Counted from the stretch's first letter, positions 9,299 through 18,204 are shown. The stretch is DNA of 64,000 bases from Pseudomonadota bacterium (GCA_016702545.1 JADJDT010000005.1:186001-250000); one strand, 5' to 3'. Translations and numbers: made by a program. Notes: generated from the sequence alone by a model not told the origin.

Positions 9299-9733
9299 CT
9301 AGTACGGGATCACGGCTCGTGCACCGAAGCGGTCCAACGATGCCCCAACCTCCGCCCTGAAGGGCGCCGAAAGCGCCCAGCCCCCGCTGCAGGTAGCCGT
9401 CACCGCGAAGGCGCGAACCGCGTTGGCCCCGTCGTACCCGGCCACGTCTGCATTGGCCGCAACCACGTTCAAAGTACCACAGGGTCCCCCTGCGTTGAAC
9501 GCCATCTGCGCCGCGATGGCAGCCTGAGCACACCCCTGGGTCGGATCGCGAGCCAAGGTGCAGGTGCGCGCAGCGCCGTAGACGGCGCCGACCAGAGCGT
9601 ACCGCGTGGTGAGGACCAGGCCGAAGTGCAGCATTCCGATCAGCAGCAAGACGAAGAGCGGCAGCACCATGGCGAACTCGATGGCGGCTCCGCCGTGCTC
9701 GCACGATGCGCTACGGCACATGATGGCACGCAC
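9299..9733 (-). CDS. tadE: TadE-like pseudopilin
   Basis: A 144-residue protein with the TadE N-terminal signature. A short leader with cysteines ends in HGG, followed by AAIEFAMVLPLFVLLLIGM, so cleavage between the glycines would put Glu at +5, as expected for prepilin peptidase substrates. One transmembrane helix follows and then an extracytoplasmic domain with several cysteines that could form disulfides. It lies between flp and cpaB and is probably a minor pilin of the Tad system. Confidence 0.88.
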   Translation of the reverse strand: MRAIMCRSASCEHGGAAIEFAMVLPLFVLLLIGMLHFGLVLTTRYALVGAVYGAARTCTLARDPTQGCAQAAIAAQMAFNAGGPCGTLNVVAANADVAGYDGANAVRAFAVTATCSGGWALSAPFRAEVGASLDRFGARAVIPY

Positions 9734-9844
9734 CAGGCTCTCCTCCGTGGGACAATCCCCGCGCCCGCTAAGAGAGGGGGGCCTGCACGCGTCGAACGGC
9801 CGCCGCCACCGAGCCCCCTGCCCGACCAGCGCTTATCGACCCGA

Positions 9845-10021
9845 CTAGCCCTCGTTGACCGTGGTCCGGCGGATCACCGCGTTGAAGAGTGTGCGCAGCT
9901 GGCCCCGGAGCCCGATCAGGACGGCGACGATACCGACTGCGATCAGCGACGCGATGATGCCGTACTCGACGGCGTTGGCGGCACTCTCGTCCTTCCACAG
10001 ACGGGAAAAATGGCTCTTCAT
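9845..10021 (-). CDS. flp: Flp-family major pilin
   Basis: This 58-residue peptide has the full Flp organisation: a charged leader (KDES), the AVEYG core, a single hydrophobic helix (IIASLIAVGIVAVLIGL) and a short basic tail. The ATG is preceded by a strong ribosome-binding site (GGAGGAG, seven bases upstream). Processing should occur four residues before the EY pair, which puts Ala, not the usual Gly, at -1 (ESA|ANAVEY). As first gene of the tad operon it is preceded by a sigma-54-type promoter. Size and sequence leave little doubt it is the pilin. Confidence 0.95.
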   Translation of the reverse strand: MKSHFSRLWKDESAANAVEYGIIASLIAVGIVAVLIGLRGQLRTLFNAVIRRTTVNEG

Positions 10022-10103
10022 GGTTCGCTCCTCCGGCCACTCGGGCCACTGGTCCGCGGACTCGCTCGGCGACCGCGGTGGGTTGCTGTTGGAAGCGAAC
10101 CTT

Positions 10104-10119
10104 AGCAAGCACCGTACCA
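10104..10119 (-). promoter_or_regulatory. Sigma-54 (-24/-12) promoter of flp-tad operon
   Basis: On the minus strand the sequence TGGTACGGTGCTTGCT matches the sigma-54 consensus TGGCACG-N4-TTGCW with one mismatch (C to T at the fourth base) and exact GG-N10-GC spacing, preceded by the preferred pyrimidine. Transcription would begin near 10,092, giving a leader of about 70 bases before the flp ATG. Identification is from sequence match only. Confidence 0.75.
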
Positions 10120-10296
10120 GACTGGCGCGCGGCTGTCGATCGCGGGCGAATCCCAGGGAGAAACGAAATGTTGGAAACCAAAAGATGCGTTCGCGAGCCC
10201 AGGTCTCCCCGCACGAATTCAGTGCGGGCTGGCGCGGCGCGGACGGCGCTGGAGTCCGAGTCGCAAACAATTCGAATTCTTTCCGGGCGGTTAGCG

Positions 10297-10314
10297 ACAG
10301 GGTCGCGACCCTGT
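10297..10314. promoter_or_regulatory. 18-bp perfect palindrome upstream of the flp promoter
   Basis: ACAGGGTCGCGACCCTGT is its own reverse complement over all 18 bases. Its centre lies about 210 bases upstream of the predicted flp transcription start, a normal distance for an upstream site of a sigma-54 enhancer-binding protein. A second, shorter palindrome (AATTCGAATT) lies at 10269-10278. Binding by a regulator is an inference. Confidence 0.5.
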
Positions 10315-10336
10315 AGCCCTTCCAAGGTGCTGGTGA

Positions 10337-10362
10337 GTGGCCCCCCGGGCCCTGGGGGCCAC
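10337..10362. other. Strong hairpin in the flp upstream region
   Basis: A perfect 9-bp stem (GTGGCCCCC at 10337-10345 with GGGGGCCAC at 10354-10362) encloses an 8-base loop. No T-tract follows on either strand, and no gene ends nearby. It lies in the 684-base divergent gap between flp and the lipoprotein gene at 10706. That gap otherwise holds the sigma-54 promoter, two palindromes and a small repeat (CAATATCAG twice, at 10551-10569). Confidence 0.45.
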
Positions 10363-10705
10363 CCCCAGGCCTGTCGACGGGTCCCAGCCGCCGTCCGTAT
10401 GTGCTTGATAGGATTCGAGCTTCATCCTCGCTTTGCGATCGCACCCAAGCGGCGGGGCACCGCCCTCCACCGCCCGTGCGCGACCTCAAGACCGGGGATC
10501 GAGCCCCCGATCGCCTCCTTCGGCTCCAGCCTCTCCCTCCCCACCCGTCTGCAATATCAGCAATATCAGAGGTCTGAGCCGGACGTCGGGCGCCCCCGGA
10601 ATCGGTACGGTCGATGCAAAGCGCGGAAAGCGAGGTTCGCTGCCGGCGGCCGAACGCGGAGGACCGCGCAGACCGCCCCAACAGGTCATAGAGGGAGGGA
10701 AGACG

Positions 10706-12322
10706 ATGCCGAGAAGCCTACGTACACGGTCACCACTTCGTTGGTGGCTCATCGCCGCACTGCCGGCCTTCGGCTGCTCAGGCGACAGCAGCCCGAACGC
10801 GGCGGATCCGGGTCTGACGCCCGATCCGCGCGGTGAGCGGCCGCTGGCTGCCAGCCCGGCTGCAGAGGCCTATCGGGCCATGCTCCGCTCCTACGAGCGC
10901 GTGGCGCTCGGACGCGAGCGCGGCGTCAACACCTTCGTCAGCACGCTGACGCAGAGCCTCACCGATCGGGGCATCGATCCCAAGATCGTGGCGCCGATCG
11001 ACGCCAAGAGCATCGGCCAGCCGATGCCCGGCGGCACGGTGGCCAACAGCGCTCCCACACGGCGCGGCATGGCCTCTGCGCTAAGGCAGCCCTTCGGCCA
11101 GCTCTCGCTCGCCCTGCTCGAGGAGTCCGAGTTCTCGAAGTATTACGAATGCCCGCTCCTCGCGCCGGAGTCGAACGAGGGGACGAGCTGCGAGAAGCTG
11201 GTCCAGTCCGCGGTCGCTGACTCGAAGGGTCAGCTCGCAGCGGCGGAGGACGCCGTCGCGCAGACTGTGCGCGATCAATTCGATTGTCTCAGCACCACCG
11301 CGCAGGAGTTCGTCACGGCCTGGGAGGTGGAGGGCGCGGCGCGGGGCGTCGACGCGGCGGCCACCTACGCCATCTACGAGCTTCGCGCCGCAGCGCAGTG
11401 TGACGACAAGACCAACGCCAAGGCCGTCTCCTATCGGCTGGGGCTCGAACAGGGGTGGGCCCTCGCCGATGCGCAGCTCGCCACGGCGCTGACGGAGGTC
11501 ACTGGCACCTGCAGCACGGACGCTACGGCGATCACTGGCGCGCTGCGCACGCGTGCCATGGGCAGCATCGACACCTTCGTCGAGAGCAACCTACTCTGCG
11601 ACGAGGAGGACCTCAGTCGCGTCAACAGCAAGATCGTCGAGGTGGAGACGATACGGCGCGAGGGCATCACGGCCGGCATCGACGAGCGCGTCCAGATCCT
11701 GCAGCGGCAGATCGAGGAGGCCATCGTCGCGGCCTGGTCGCCGGGCGGAGCGTGTGCCCCGCCACCGGCCGTCACCGGCGGCGACGGCGGCGGTGACCCG
11801 CTGATCGTCGATCTGGATGGCGACGGGCTCGCGCTGGCCACCGCCCCCCGGGTGAGCTTCGATTTGCTGGGTAGCGGCGAGCCCCAGCGGGTGCGTTGGG
11901 TCGGCCCGCGCGATGCGCTGCTGGCGATCGACCGCGACGCCGACGGTCGCATCGGCTCGGTGCACGAGCTCTTCGGCGACGTCGGGCGCTGCGGTGACCA
12001 CCCTTGCCGGGACGGCTTCGACGCGCTGGCCAAGCTCGACCGCGCGGCGCAGGGCGGCAACGGCGATGGCGTGCTCGACGCGCGCGACGAGAGCTTCGTG
12101 CGCCTGAGTCTCTGGCTCGACGCCAACGGCGATGGACGGACCCAGCCCGGTGAGCTGCAGCCGCTGGCCGACCATGGCATCAGCGCGCTGCCCCTGACGG
12201 GCACCTTCGCCGCGGAGGGGCTGCAGCAGGGCTTCGTGACCAGCCGCGCCGACGTGAGCACCGGGAAAGGTCGGCGTCCGCTCGTGGACGCATGGCTCCG
12301 CTTCGAGGCGGCAGCGCGGTAG
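10706..12322 (+). CDS. Lipoprotein with EF-hand-like calcium-binding loops
   Basis: A 538-residue protein starting at an ATG with a strong Shine-Dalgarno (GAGGGAGGGA). The frame is open further upstream, but the signal peptide and lipobox (FGCS, about residues 21-24) fix this start. Residues about 40-360 are helical and lack a recognised domain. From residue about 368 come four Asp/Asn/Gly-rich loops (DLDGDGLAL, DRDADGRIG, NGDGVLDARDE, DANGDGRTQPGE) like EF-hand or dockerin-type calcium sites. It is divergent from the flp-tad operon. Surface location and calcium binding are inferences from these motifs. Confidence 0.8.
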   Translation: MPRSLRTRSPLRWWLIAALPAFGCSGDSSPNAADPGLTPDPRGERPLAASPAAEAYRAMLRSYERVALGRERGVNTFVSTLTQSLTDRGIDPKIVAPIDAKSIGQPMPGGTVANSAPTRRGMASALRQPFGQLSLALLEESEFSKYYECPLLAPESNEGTSCEKLVQSAVADSKGQLAAAEDAVAQTVRDQFDCLSTTAQEFVTAWEVEGAARGVDAAATYAIYELRAAAQCDDKTNAKAVSYRLGLEQGWALADAQLATALTEVTGTCSTDATAITGALRTRAMGSIDTFVESNLLCDEEDLSRVNSKIVEVETIRREGITAGIDERVQILQRQIEEAIVAAWSPGGACAPPPAVTGGDGGGDPLIVDLDGDGLALATAPRVSFDLLGSGEPQRVRWVGPRDALLAIDRDADGRIGSVHELFGDVGRCGDHPCRDGFDALAKLDRAAQGGNGDGVLDARDESFVRLSLWLDANGDGRTQPGELQPLADHGISALPLTGTFAAEGLQQGFVTSRADVSTGKGRRPLVDAWLRFEAAAR

Positions 12323-12504
12323 TTCTCCATACGGGTGGCGGCGCAGCCGCGCCGCCACCCCACCCTGGGCCATGCCCAACCAGGCCACCACGTCAGCACC
12401 CACGAGCGCGCCACGAGCGCGCTTGCGCCACGACGAGCGAATGGCTAGCCTCTGCGCGCGTTGCGGTTCCAGCCCAGTGGACCGGCGCGAGGAGGAAGGC
12501 CGCA

Positions 12505-13248
12505 ATGCGACCCGACACTTTGATCAAGACACCGGTGACCGTGCTTGGGCTGTGCGCGCTGCTGGCGAGCGCGGGCCTCGGCTGCACGAAGCAGGGCCAG
12601 CCGCCCAGCGGCAGCGCGGAGGCGTCACGCGCTCAGCAAGCCCAAACGGCCGCCTCGGCCGCCGCGGGGCCTGCGGCCGCCCCGGCCGCCGCACCCGCCA
12701 GCGCCCCGCAGCCGGCAGCCGCCGCGCCCGCGGCCCAGGCGCTGGCGCGCGAGGTCGAGCTGACGACCTCGCAGGGCACGATTACGATCGAGCTCCATGG
12801 TGACAAGGCGCCCGGGACCGTGGCCAACTTCAGCGAGTATGTGCGCAGTGGCTTCTACGACGGCACGATCTTTCACCGCGTGATCGACGGCTTCATGATC
12901 CAGGGCGGCGGCTTCGACACCTCGTTCAGCGAGAAGCCCACGCGCGCGCCGATCCAGAACGAGGCCACCAACGGGCTACGCAACGAGCGCGGCACGCTGG
13001 CGATGGCGCGCACCTCCGATCCGCACAGCGCGGGGGCGCAGTTCTTTATCAACGTCAAGGACAACGCCTTCCTCGACCACCGCGACACGACGGTGCGGGG
13101 CTGGGGCTACGCGGTCTTCGGCCGGGTGAAGAAGGGGCTGGCGGTCGCCGACGCGATCGCCAAGCTGCCCACGGGCCCCAAGGGCCCCTTCCCGCAGGAC
13201 GTGCCGCAGCAAGACGTCGTGATCACCCGCGCGCGCGTGCTGCGCTAG
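12505..13248 (+). CDS. Cyclophilin-type peptidyl-prolyl isomerase lipoprotein
   Basis: A 247-residue protein preceded by GGAGGAAGG, with a lipobox (LGCT near residues 24-27) and an Ala/Pro-rich linker (about residues 35-80). The cyclophilin domain follows: FHRVIDGFMIQGGGFD, AMARTSDPHSAGAQFFIN and the C-terminal FGRVKKGLAVADAI. The catalytic Arg (FHRV) and the Q-F-F segment are present. It should isomerise Xaa-Pro bonds of envelope proteins, as an anchored periplasmic or outer-membrane enzyme. It precedes the glycosyltransferase cluster by 22 bases and may be co-transcribed with it. Confidence 0.93.
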   Translation: MRPDTLIKTPVTVLGLCALLASAGLGCTKQGQPPSGSAEASRAQQAQTAASAAAGPAAAPAAAPASAPQPAAAAPAAQALAREVELTTSQGTITIELHGDKAPGTVANFSEYVRSGFYDGTIFHRVIDGFMIQGGGFDTSFSEKPTRAPIQNEATNGLRNERGTLAMARTSDPHSAGAQFFINVKDNAFLDHRDTTVRGWGYAVFGRVKKGLAVADAIAKLPTGPKGPFPQDVPQQDVVITRARVLR

Positions 13249-13270
13249 CCGCCCCGGACACCCCCCGGCC

Positions 13271-14287
13271 GTGAAGCTGATCATCCAAATTCCCTGCTTC
13301 AACGAGCGCGACACGCTGGCACAGACCGTCGCTGAGCTGCCGCGCGCGCTGCCGGGCATCGACTGCCTCGAGTACCTGGTAATCGACGACGGGAGCCAGG
13401 ATGGCACCGCCGAGGTGGCGCGGGCCTGCGGCGTGCACCACGTCGTGCGCTTCACGCACAACCGCGGTCTGGCGCGCGCCTTCATGGCCGGCATCGACGC
13501 CTGCCTGCGCCTCGGCGCCGACGTGATCGTCAACACCGATGCCGACAATCAATACTCGGCGGCCGACATCCCGCGTTTGATCGAGCCGATCCTGGCGGGC
13601 CGTGCCGAGGTCGTCGTCGGCGACCGTCAGGTGCAGCAGATTGCGGAGTTCTCCCCGCTCAAGAAGCGCCTGCAGCGGCTCGGCAGCTGGGTCGTGCGCC
13701 TGGCCTCACACACGGGCGTCCCCGATGCGACGAGCGGCTTTCGCGCCTACGCGCGCGAGGCGGCCCTGCGGCTCTTCGTCACCAACGAGTTCACCTATAC
13801 GCTCGAGACGCTGATCCAGACCGGCCACGCCAACCTGGCGATCTGCTCGGTGCCGGTGGCGACCAACCCCCGCACGCGCAGCTCGCGCCTCTTCCGCAGC
13901 ATCCCGCAGTATGTCCGTCGCTCGGTGGCGACGATCCTGCGCATCTACACGATGTACCGCCCGCTGCGCGCCTTCCTCAGTGTGGCTGCGCTGCTCTTTG
14001 TCGCCGGCCTGGGGCTCGGCGTGCGCTTCCTCTACTTCCACTTCACGGCCACCGGCGCCGCCGGACACATCCAGTCGGTGGTGCTCGCGGCGACCCTCAT
14101 GCTGCTGGCGTTTACGGTCTTGCTCTTCGGCATGCTCGCCGATCTCGTCGGCGCCAATCGCAAGCTGCTCGAGGAGATCCTGCTGCGGCTGCGGCGCCTC
14201 GAGTACGGCGACGCGGCCCCGCCCCTCGGCCCGGCGCCCGACGCTGCCCCGACCACGCGCGAGGCGGCGCCCGAGCAGCAGAGGTGA
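13271..14287 (+). CDS. Family 2 glycosyltransferase, polyprenyl-phosphate sugar synthase-like
   Basis: A 338-residue GT-A protein of the dolichol-phosphate mannose synthase type: VIDDGSQDGTAE near residue 38, the metal-binding DAD in VNTDADNQYS near residue 91, and VVGDRQV. Two C-terminal membrane helices (about residues 232-258 and 264-292) tether it to the inner membrane. It begins with GTG (VKLIIQIPCFNERDTL). Enzymes of this type load a sugar onto undecaprenyl phosphate for use by membrane glycosyltransferases, which fits the two multi-membrane candidates downstream. Its end overlaps the next gene's GTG by four bases. Confidence 0.85.
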   Translation: MKLIIQIPCFNERDTLAQTVAELPRALPGIDCLEYLVIDDGSQDGTAEVARACGVHHVVRFTHNRGLARAFMAGIDACLRLGADVIVNTDADNQYSAADIPRLIEPILAGRAEVVVGDRQVQQIAEFSPLKKRLQRLGSWVVRLASHTGVPDATSGFRAYAREAALRLFVTNEFTYTLETLIQTGHANLAICSVPVATNPRTRSSRLFRSIPQYVRRSVATILRIYTMYRPLRAFLSVAALLFVAGLGLGVRFLYFHFTATGAAGHIQSVVLAATLMLLAFTVLLFGMLADLVGANRKLLEEILLRLRRLEYGDAAPPLGPAPDAAPTTREAAPEQQR

Positions 14288-15372
14288 CAGCCGCGGCGCC
14301 GAGGCCCTCCGGACCCGCCCCGGGGCCGCCTGCCGACGCCGCCGCCGCGCCGCGCTGGGCCCTCCGCGGGGGACGCTTGCGCTTCGCCGCGCGGGCCACC
14401 CTCGGCCTGGCGATCACCGCGCTGATCTTCGCGGCGCTCTCGCACTGGGTCGACTGGGCCCAGCTCGCGGCGCTGCGGCGGCAGGCGCGCTGGGAGGTGC
14501 TCGCGCTGGGCTTCGCGGTCTTCGTCGTGCTCTACGCCCTTCGCGCGACGCGCTTCGTGCTGCTGGCGCCGCGCACGCCCTTCGCGGCGATGTTCTGCAT
14601 CACGGCGCTGCACAACATGCTGCTGCGGGTGATGCCGCTGCGCACCGGCGACCTGGCCTTCGCCGTGCTGGTGCAGCGCGCCCGGACGGCCGGGCTCGGC
14701 GAGAGCCTGCTCGGCCTGGTCCTGCTACGGCTGCTCGACGCCACGGTCGTGATCGTAGTCTTCGGCGTGACGCTCGCGCTCAATCCGACGATCTACCGCG
14801 GCAGCGCCGCGATCGGGCTGAGCGTGGCCCTGCTGCTGACGATCGCCGGCGTCGCGGTGATCGTCGCCCTGCCGCAGCTGCTGCGGCTCGGGCTGCGGCT
14901 GATCGGTGCCCTCGCCCACCGCAGCGGCCTGGCGGAGCGACCGCGCTGGCAGCAACGGCTGGCACGCGTGCGTGGCGCCATCGAGGCCCACGTCGGCCTG
15001 CCGCGCCGGGTGATCATGATGCAGGCGCTTCTGACCGTCGGCCATTGGTTGCTGAACTACCTCATCATGCTGGTGATCCTGCGCGGCGTCGGCGTGTCGA
15101 TCAGCCCCTCGCAGGCGATTCTCGGGGGCACGGCCTCGACGGTCAGCGGCTTCCTTCCCGTCTCGGGGGTCGGATCGTTCGGCCCGCTCGAGGCCGGATG
15201 GGCGCTCGGCTTCGCGCTGGTGGGCCTGCCGCCCGCACTGGCCGTGGCGACGGGCTTCGCGTTCTCGGCCGTCACCTTCGTCTACACCGCGATGATGGCC
15301 GTCCCCGGCTGGTTGCTGCTGGGCTGGACCCTGCGCCGCGGGGCTACCCCCGCGCGCGAGGCCGGCGCATGA
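14284..15372 (+). CDS. Flippase-like integral membrane protein (UPF0104/LPG-synthase TM family)
   Basis: A 362-residue protein with roughly seven or eight membrane helices after an Ala/Pro-rich N-terminus. Characteristic parts are LRATRFVLLAPRTPFAAMF, LRVMPLRTGDLAFAVLVQRA, and GTASTVSGFLPVSGVGSFGPLEAGWA, the last being the conserved glycine-rich segment of the AglD/LPG-synthase transmembrane family. Such proteins are often linked to glycosyltransferases and suspected of moving lipid-linked sugars, though that role is not proven. It starts with GTG overlapping the upstream stop and ends in an ATGA overlap with the next gene. Confidence 0.8.
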   Translation: MTAAAPRPSGPAPGPPADAAAAPRWALRGGRLRFAARATLGLAITALIFAALSHWVDWAQLAALRRQARWEVLALGFAVFVVLYALRATRFVLLAPRTPFAAMFCITALHNMLLRVMPLRTGDLAFAVLVQRARTAGLGESLLGLVLLRLLDATVVIVVFGVTLALNPTIYRGSAAIGLSVALLLTIAGVAVIVALPQLLRLGLRLIGALAHRSGLAERPRWQQRLARVRGAIEAHVGLPRRVIMMQALLTVGHWLLNYLIMLVILRGVGVSISPSQAILGGTASTVSGFLPVSGVGSFGPLEAGWALGFALVGLPPALAVATGFAFSAVTFVYTAMMAVPGWLLLGWTLRRGATPAREAGA

Positions 15373-16313
15373 GCGCGCGGCCCGCCGAGGCCAGCGCGAC
15401 GACGCACCTGCGCGGCGGGGCGTATGCCTCGCTGCTCGCCACCTTCGCGCTCGTCGTCCTGTTGGCCTGGGAAATCACCGCCACGCTGCGGCAGCATCAG
15501 CACGCCACGCCGGCCGCCGACTGGCAGACGGCAGGGCAGGCGCTGCGCCGCCTGCATCGCGCGGGTGAGCCGGTGCTGGTGGCGCCCGAGTGGGCTCGAC
15601 CGCTGGCCTACGCCCAGCTCAGCGGGGTGATCGATCTCGAGCGCGCCACGCTCTCCGACCTCGACCGCTTCGGTCGCGTTTGGCAGCTCAGCACGCGCGG
15701 CGCCCAGCACCGCTGGCTGAGCGACCGCGCACCGCGACAGGCGTGGCACTTTGGCCTGGTCGAGCTCGCGCTCTACGTGCAGCCGCACCCCGCGCAGGTG
15801 CTCTTCGACTTCACGGCGGCAGCGGCCGTGCCCGCCGGCGGCGCCGAGGCGAGCCACGCGCCAACGGTGACCCGGCTCGGAGCCGACCTTCGGCGGCCGT
15901 GCCCGCGCGCCGGCGCGCGCTTCGTCTGCGACGCGGAGACCGAATGGCGCTGGGTCGGGCCGCACCTGGCCGAGGTCGATCATCGGCCCTACCGCTGCCT
16001 CTACGCCCACCCGGGCGCCGGCGAGCGACTGGTGATCGCCTACCGCGGCGTGCCGCTCGGAGGCAGCCTCGTCGGCTATACCGGCATTGGCGACTTCGAC
16101 AGCCGCAAGCTCGGCCGCGCGCCGGTGCTGCTGCAGACCTTCGTCGACGACGAGCTCGTCGCCAGCGTCGAGCACGCCAACAGAGCGCCGTGGACCCGCT
16201 TCGTCGCCGACACGCAGCGCTTCGCCGGGACGAGCCACCGCGTGGAATTCGTGCTGACGACCCCGGAACAGGCCTATCGCACCTTCTGCTTCCACGTTGA
16301 GGCGCGGCAATGA
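15369..16313 (+). CDS. Membrane-anchored periplasmic protein of the glycosyltransferase cluster
   Basis: A 314-residue protein with one N-terminal membrane segment (about residues 18-37, ASLLATFALVVLLAWEI) and a large hydrophilic, beta-rich extracytoplasmic part with paired cysteines (PCPRAGARFVCD and RPYRCLYAH). No family is recognised. The N-terminal part (AGQALRRLHRAGEPVLVAPEWARPLAYAQLSG) resembles the soluble domains attached to GT39-type glycosyltransferases. The gene overlaps both neighbours by four bases, so it probably acts with them. Confidence 0.65.
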   Translation: MSARPAEASATTHLRGGAYASLLATFALVVLLAWEITATLRQHQHATPAADWQTAGQALRRLHRAGEPVLVAPEWARPLAYAQLSGVIDLERATLSDLDRFGRVWQLSTRGAQHRWLSDRAPRQAWHFGLVELALYVQPHPAQVLFDFTAAAAVPAGGAEASHAPTVTRLGADLRRPCPRAGARFVCDAETEWRWVGPHLAEVDHRPYRCLYAHPGAGERLVIAYRGVPLGGSLVGYTGIGDFDSRKLGRAPVLLQTFVDDELVASVEHANRAPWTRFVADTQRFAGTSHRVEFVLTTPEQAYRTFCFHVEARQ

Positions 16314-18136
16314 CGCGCGACCTACCCCCGTCCCCCCGCCTCCCCCCGACGCCCCGCGGGCTCGACTACCTGCTGGCGCTCGCGCTGCTCGTCGGCAGCT
16401 TCGCCGCCCTCGGTCTGGCGCAGCGGACGGTTGGCGTCACGCGCGACGAGGGCACCTACTTCGAGGCGGCACGCAGCTACTGGAGTTGGATCGACACGCT
16501 GGCCGACGGCCTCGCCAAAGGCACGCAGCGCGAGTCGCTGACGACCGGGGCGATCACCCGCCATTGGAGCGTCAACCGCGAGCACCCTCCGCTCTTCAAG
16601 ACGCTCTTCGGCATCTCGCACCACATGCTGCACGAGCGGCCCTGGCGCCAGCCCTGGCCGCCGCGCAGCGCCCACGCCCAGGGCCCCGGCCTGCTGCCCG
16701 CGATCGACGCCTTCCGCCTGCCGACCTGGCTGATCGCCGGCGCCGCGGTGGCGCTGCTCTACCTGTTCGGCCTGCGACTGCACGGCCGCACCGCCGGGCT
16801 GAGCGCGGCGCTGCTGTACCTGACGTTGCCGCGGCTCTTCTTCCACGGGCAGCTCGCCTGCTTCGACGCCGGGATCGCCACGCTTTGGCTGCTCGTCGTC
16901 TACGCCTATTTTCGCAGCCTCGACCACGCCGGCTGGGGTTTTCTGGCCGGCCCGCTGCTCGGTCTGGCGCTCGCGGGCAAGCACAATGCGTGGTTCCTCC
17001 CGCCGCTGCTCCTCGCGCACTACCTCGTCGTCGTGCGCCCCGACGTCTCGCTGCGCCCGCTGGTGCTGCCGCGCCTGCCGCTGGCCTTCGTCTCGATGGC
17101 GCTGCTCGCGCCGGCGGTCTTCGTCGGGCTGTGGCCCTGGCTCTGGTTCGAGCCGCTGGCGCACCTGCGCGAGTACGTGGCCTTTCATCTGCACCACGCC
17201 TACTACAACATCGAGTATCTGGGCCGGAACCTGGCGCGCCCGCCCTTGCCCGTCAGCTACCCCTTTGTCATGACGCTCGTCACCGTGCCGGCGGTGACCT
17301 TGGCCCTCGCCTCGGGCGGTGCGGCGCTGGGGCTGCGCCCCTGGGTGGCGAGCCTGCTGGGACGGTGGGGCCGACGGCGCGGTGGCGCCCCCGCGGACCC
17401 CTATCGCTTTCCCGCGCGACGGAGCTGGCTGCGGCCGGCGAGCGGGCTCAATCCGCGCAGCGGTCTGCTGCTCGCGCTCAACGCGCTCTTCCCACTGCTG
17501 CTGATCGCCCTGCCGTCGACGCCCAAGTTCGGCGGCACCAAGCACTGGCTGCCGGCCTACCCCTTCCTCGCGCTCTTCGCCGGCATCGCGCTCGGCGAGC
17601 TGAGCCGGGCCCTGCGCCGCGACTACCCGGCACTGCGCCCGCTGGCCTGGGCGCTGCCCTTGCTCGTCGCGATCCCCGGCGCGCTCAACCTTGCGCAGAC
17701 CCACCCCTTCGGCCTGTCACAGTACACCGCGCTGGCCGGCGGGGTGCCCGGGGCCGCCGATCTCGGGCTCAACCGGCAATTCTGGGGCTACGCGCCGCGC
17801 GCACTGCTGCCCACGCTCAACGAGCGGCTGCCCCCCCAGTCGCGCATGTATTTTCACGACGTCAGCAGCGATGCCCACGCCGCCTACGTGCAGGCCGGCC
17901 TGCTGCGTTCGGACATCCAGTATGCCGGCATGGAGCTGCCGGCGATCGAGGCCTCCGATCACGCGCTGGTGATCCACGAGCTGCACTTCAACAAGTACGA
18001 CTACTGGATCTGGGAGGCCTACGGCACACCCGCCCCGACCGAGGTGCTGGCGCTGGACGGTGTGCCACTGGTCAGCGTATATGAGCGCCGCCGAAATGAC
18101 CGCGCCGACGCCCCAACCGACCTTACCGCCCGCTGA
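16310..18136 (+). CDS. Multi-membrane glycosyltransferase, GT39/ArnT-like
   Basis: A 608-residue protein with about ten to twelve membrane helices. Soon after the first helix it has RDEGTYFEAARSYWSW, the acidic pair of the catalytic first loop in PMT/ArnT-type (GT-C) enzymes, and NREHPPLFK follows as in GT39 proteins. A C-terminal soluble region (residues about 515-608) is periplasmic in this fold. It would transfer a sugar from a polyprenyl-phosphate donor to a lipid or protein outside the inner membrane; donor and acceptor cannot be read from sequence. It overlaps the preceding gene by four bases. Confidence 0.8.
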   Translation: MTRDLPPSPRLPPTPRGLDYLLALALLVGSFAALGLAQRTVGVTRDEGTYFEAARSYWSWIDTLADGLAKGTQRESLTTGAITRHWSVNREHPPLFKTLFGISHHMLHERPWRQPWPPRSAHAQGPGLLPAIDAFRLPTWLIAGAAVALLYLFGLRLHGRTAGLSAALLYLTLPRLFFHGQLACFDAGIATLWLLVVYAYFRSLDHAGWGFLAGPLLGLALAGKHNAWFLPPLLLAHYLVVVRPDVSLRPLVLPRLPLAFVSMALLAPAVFVGLWPWLWFEPLAHLREYVAFHLHHAYYNIEYLGRNLARPPLPVSYPFVMTLVTVPAVTLALASGGAALGLRPWVASLLGRWGRRRGGAPADPYRFPARRSWLRPASGLNPRSGLLLALNALFPLLLIALPSTPKFGGTKHWLPAYPFLALFAGIALGELSRALRRDYPALRPLAWALPLLVAIPGALNLAQTHPFGLSQYTALAGGVPGAADLGLNRQFWGYAPRALLPTLNERLPPQSRMYFHDVSSDAHAAYVQAGLLRSDIQYAGMELPAIEASDHALVIHELHFNKYDYWIWEAYGTPAPTEVLALDGVPLVSVYERRRNDRADAPTDLTAR

Positions 18137-18204
18137 CGCCCGCGATCGATCGCGCCGCCACGCTGGGTCCGCTGCGCCGCTGGTGGGCGCGGCAGCGGCT
18201 GCCC

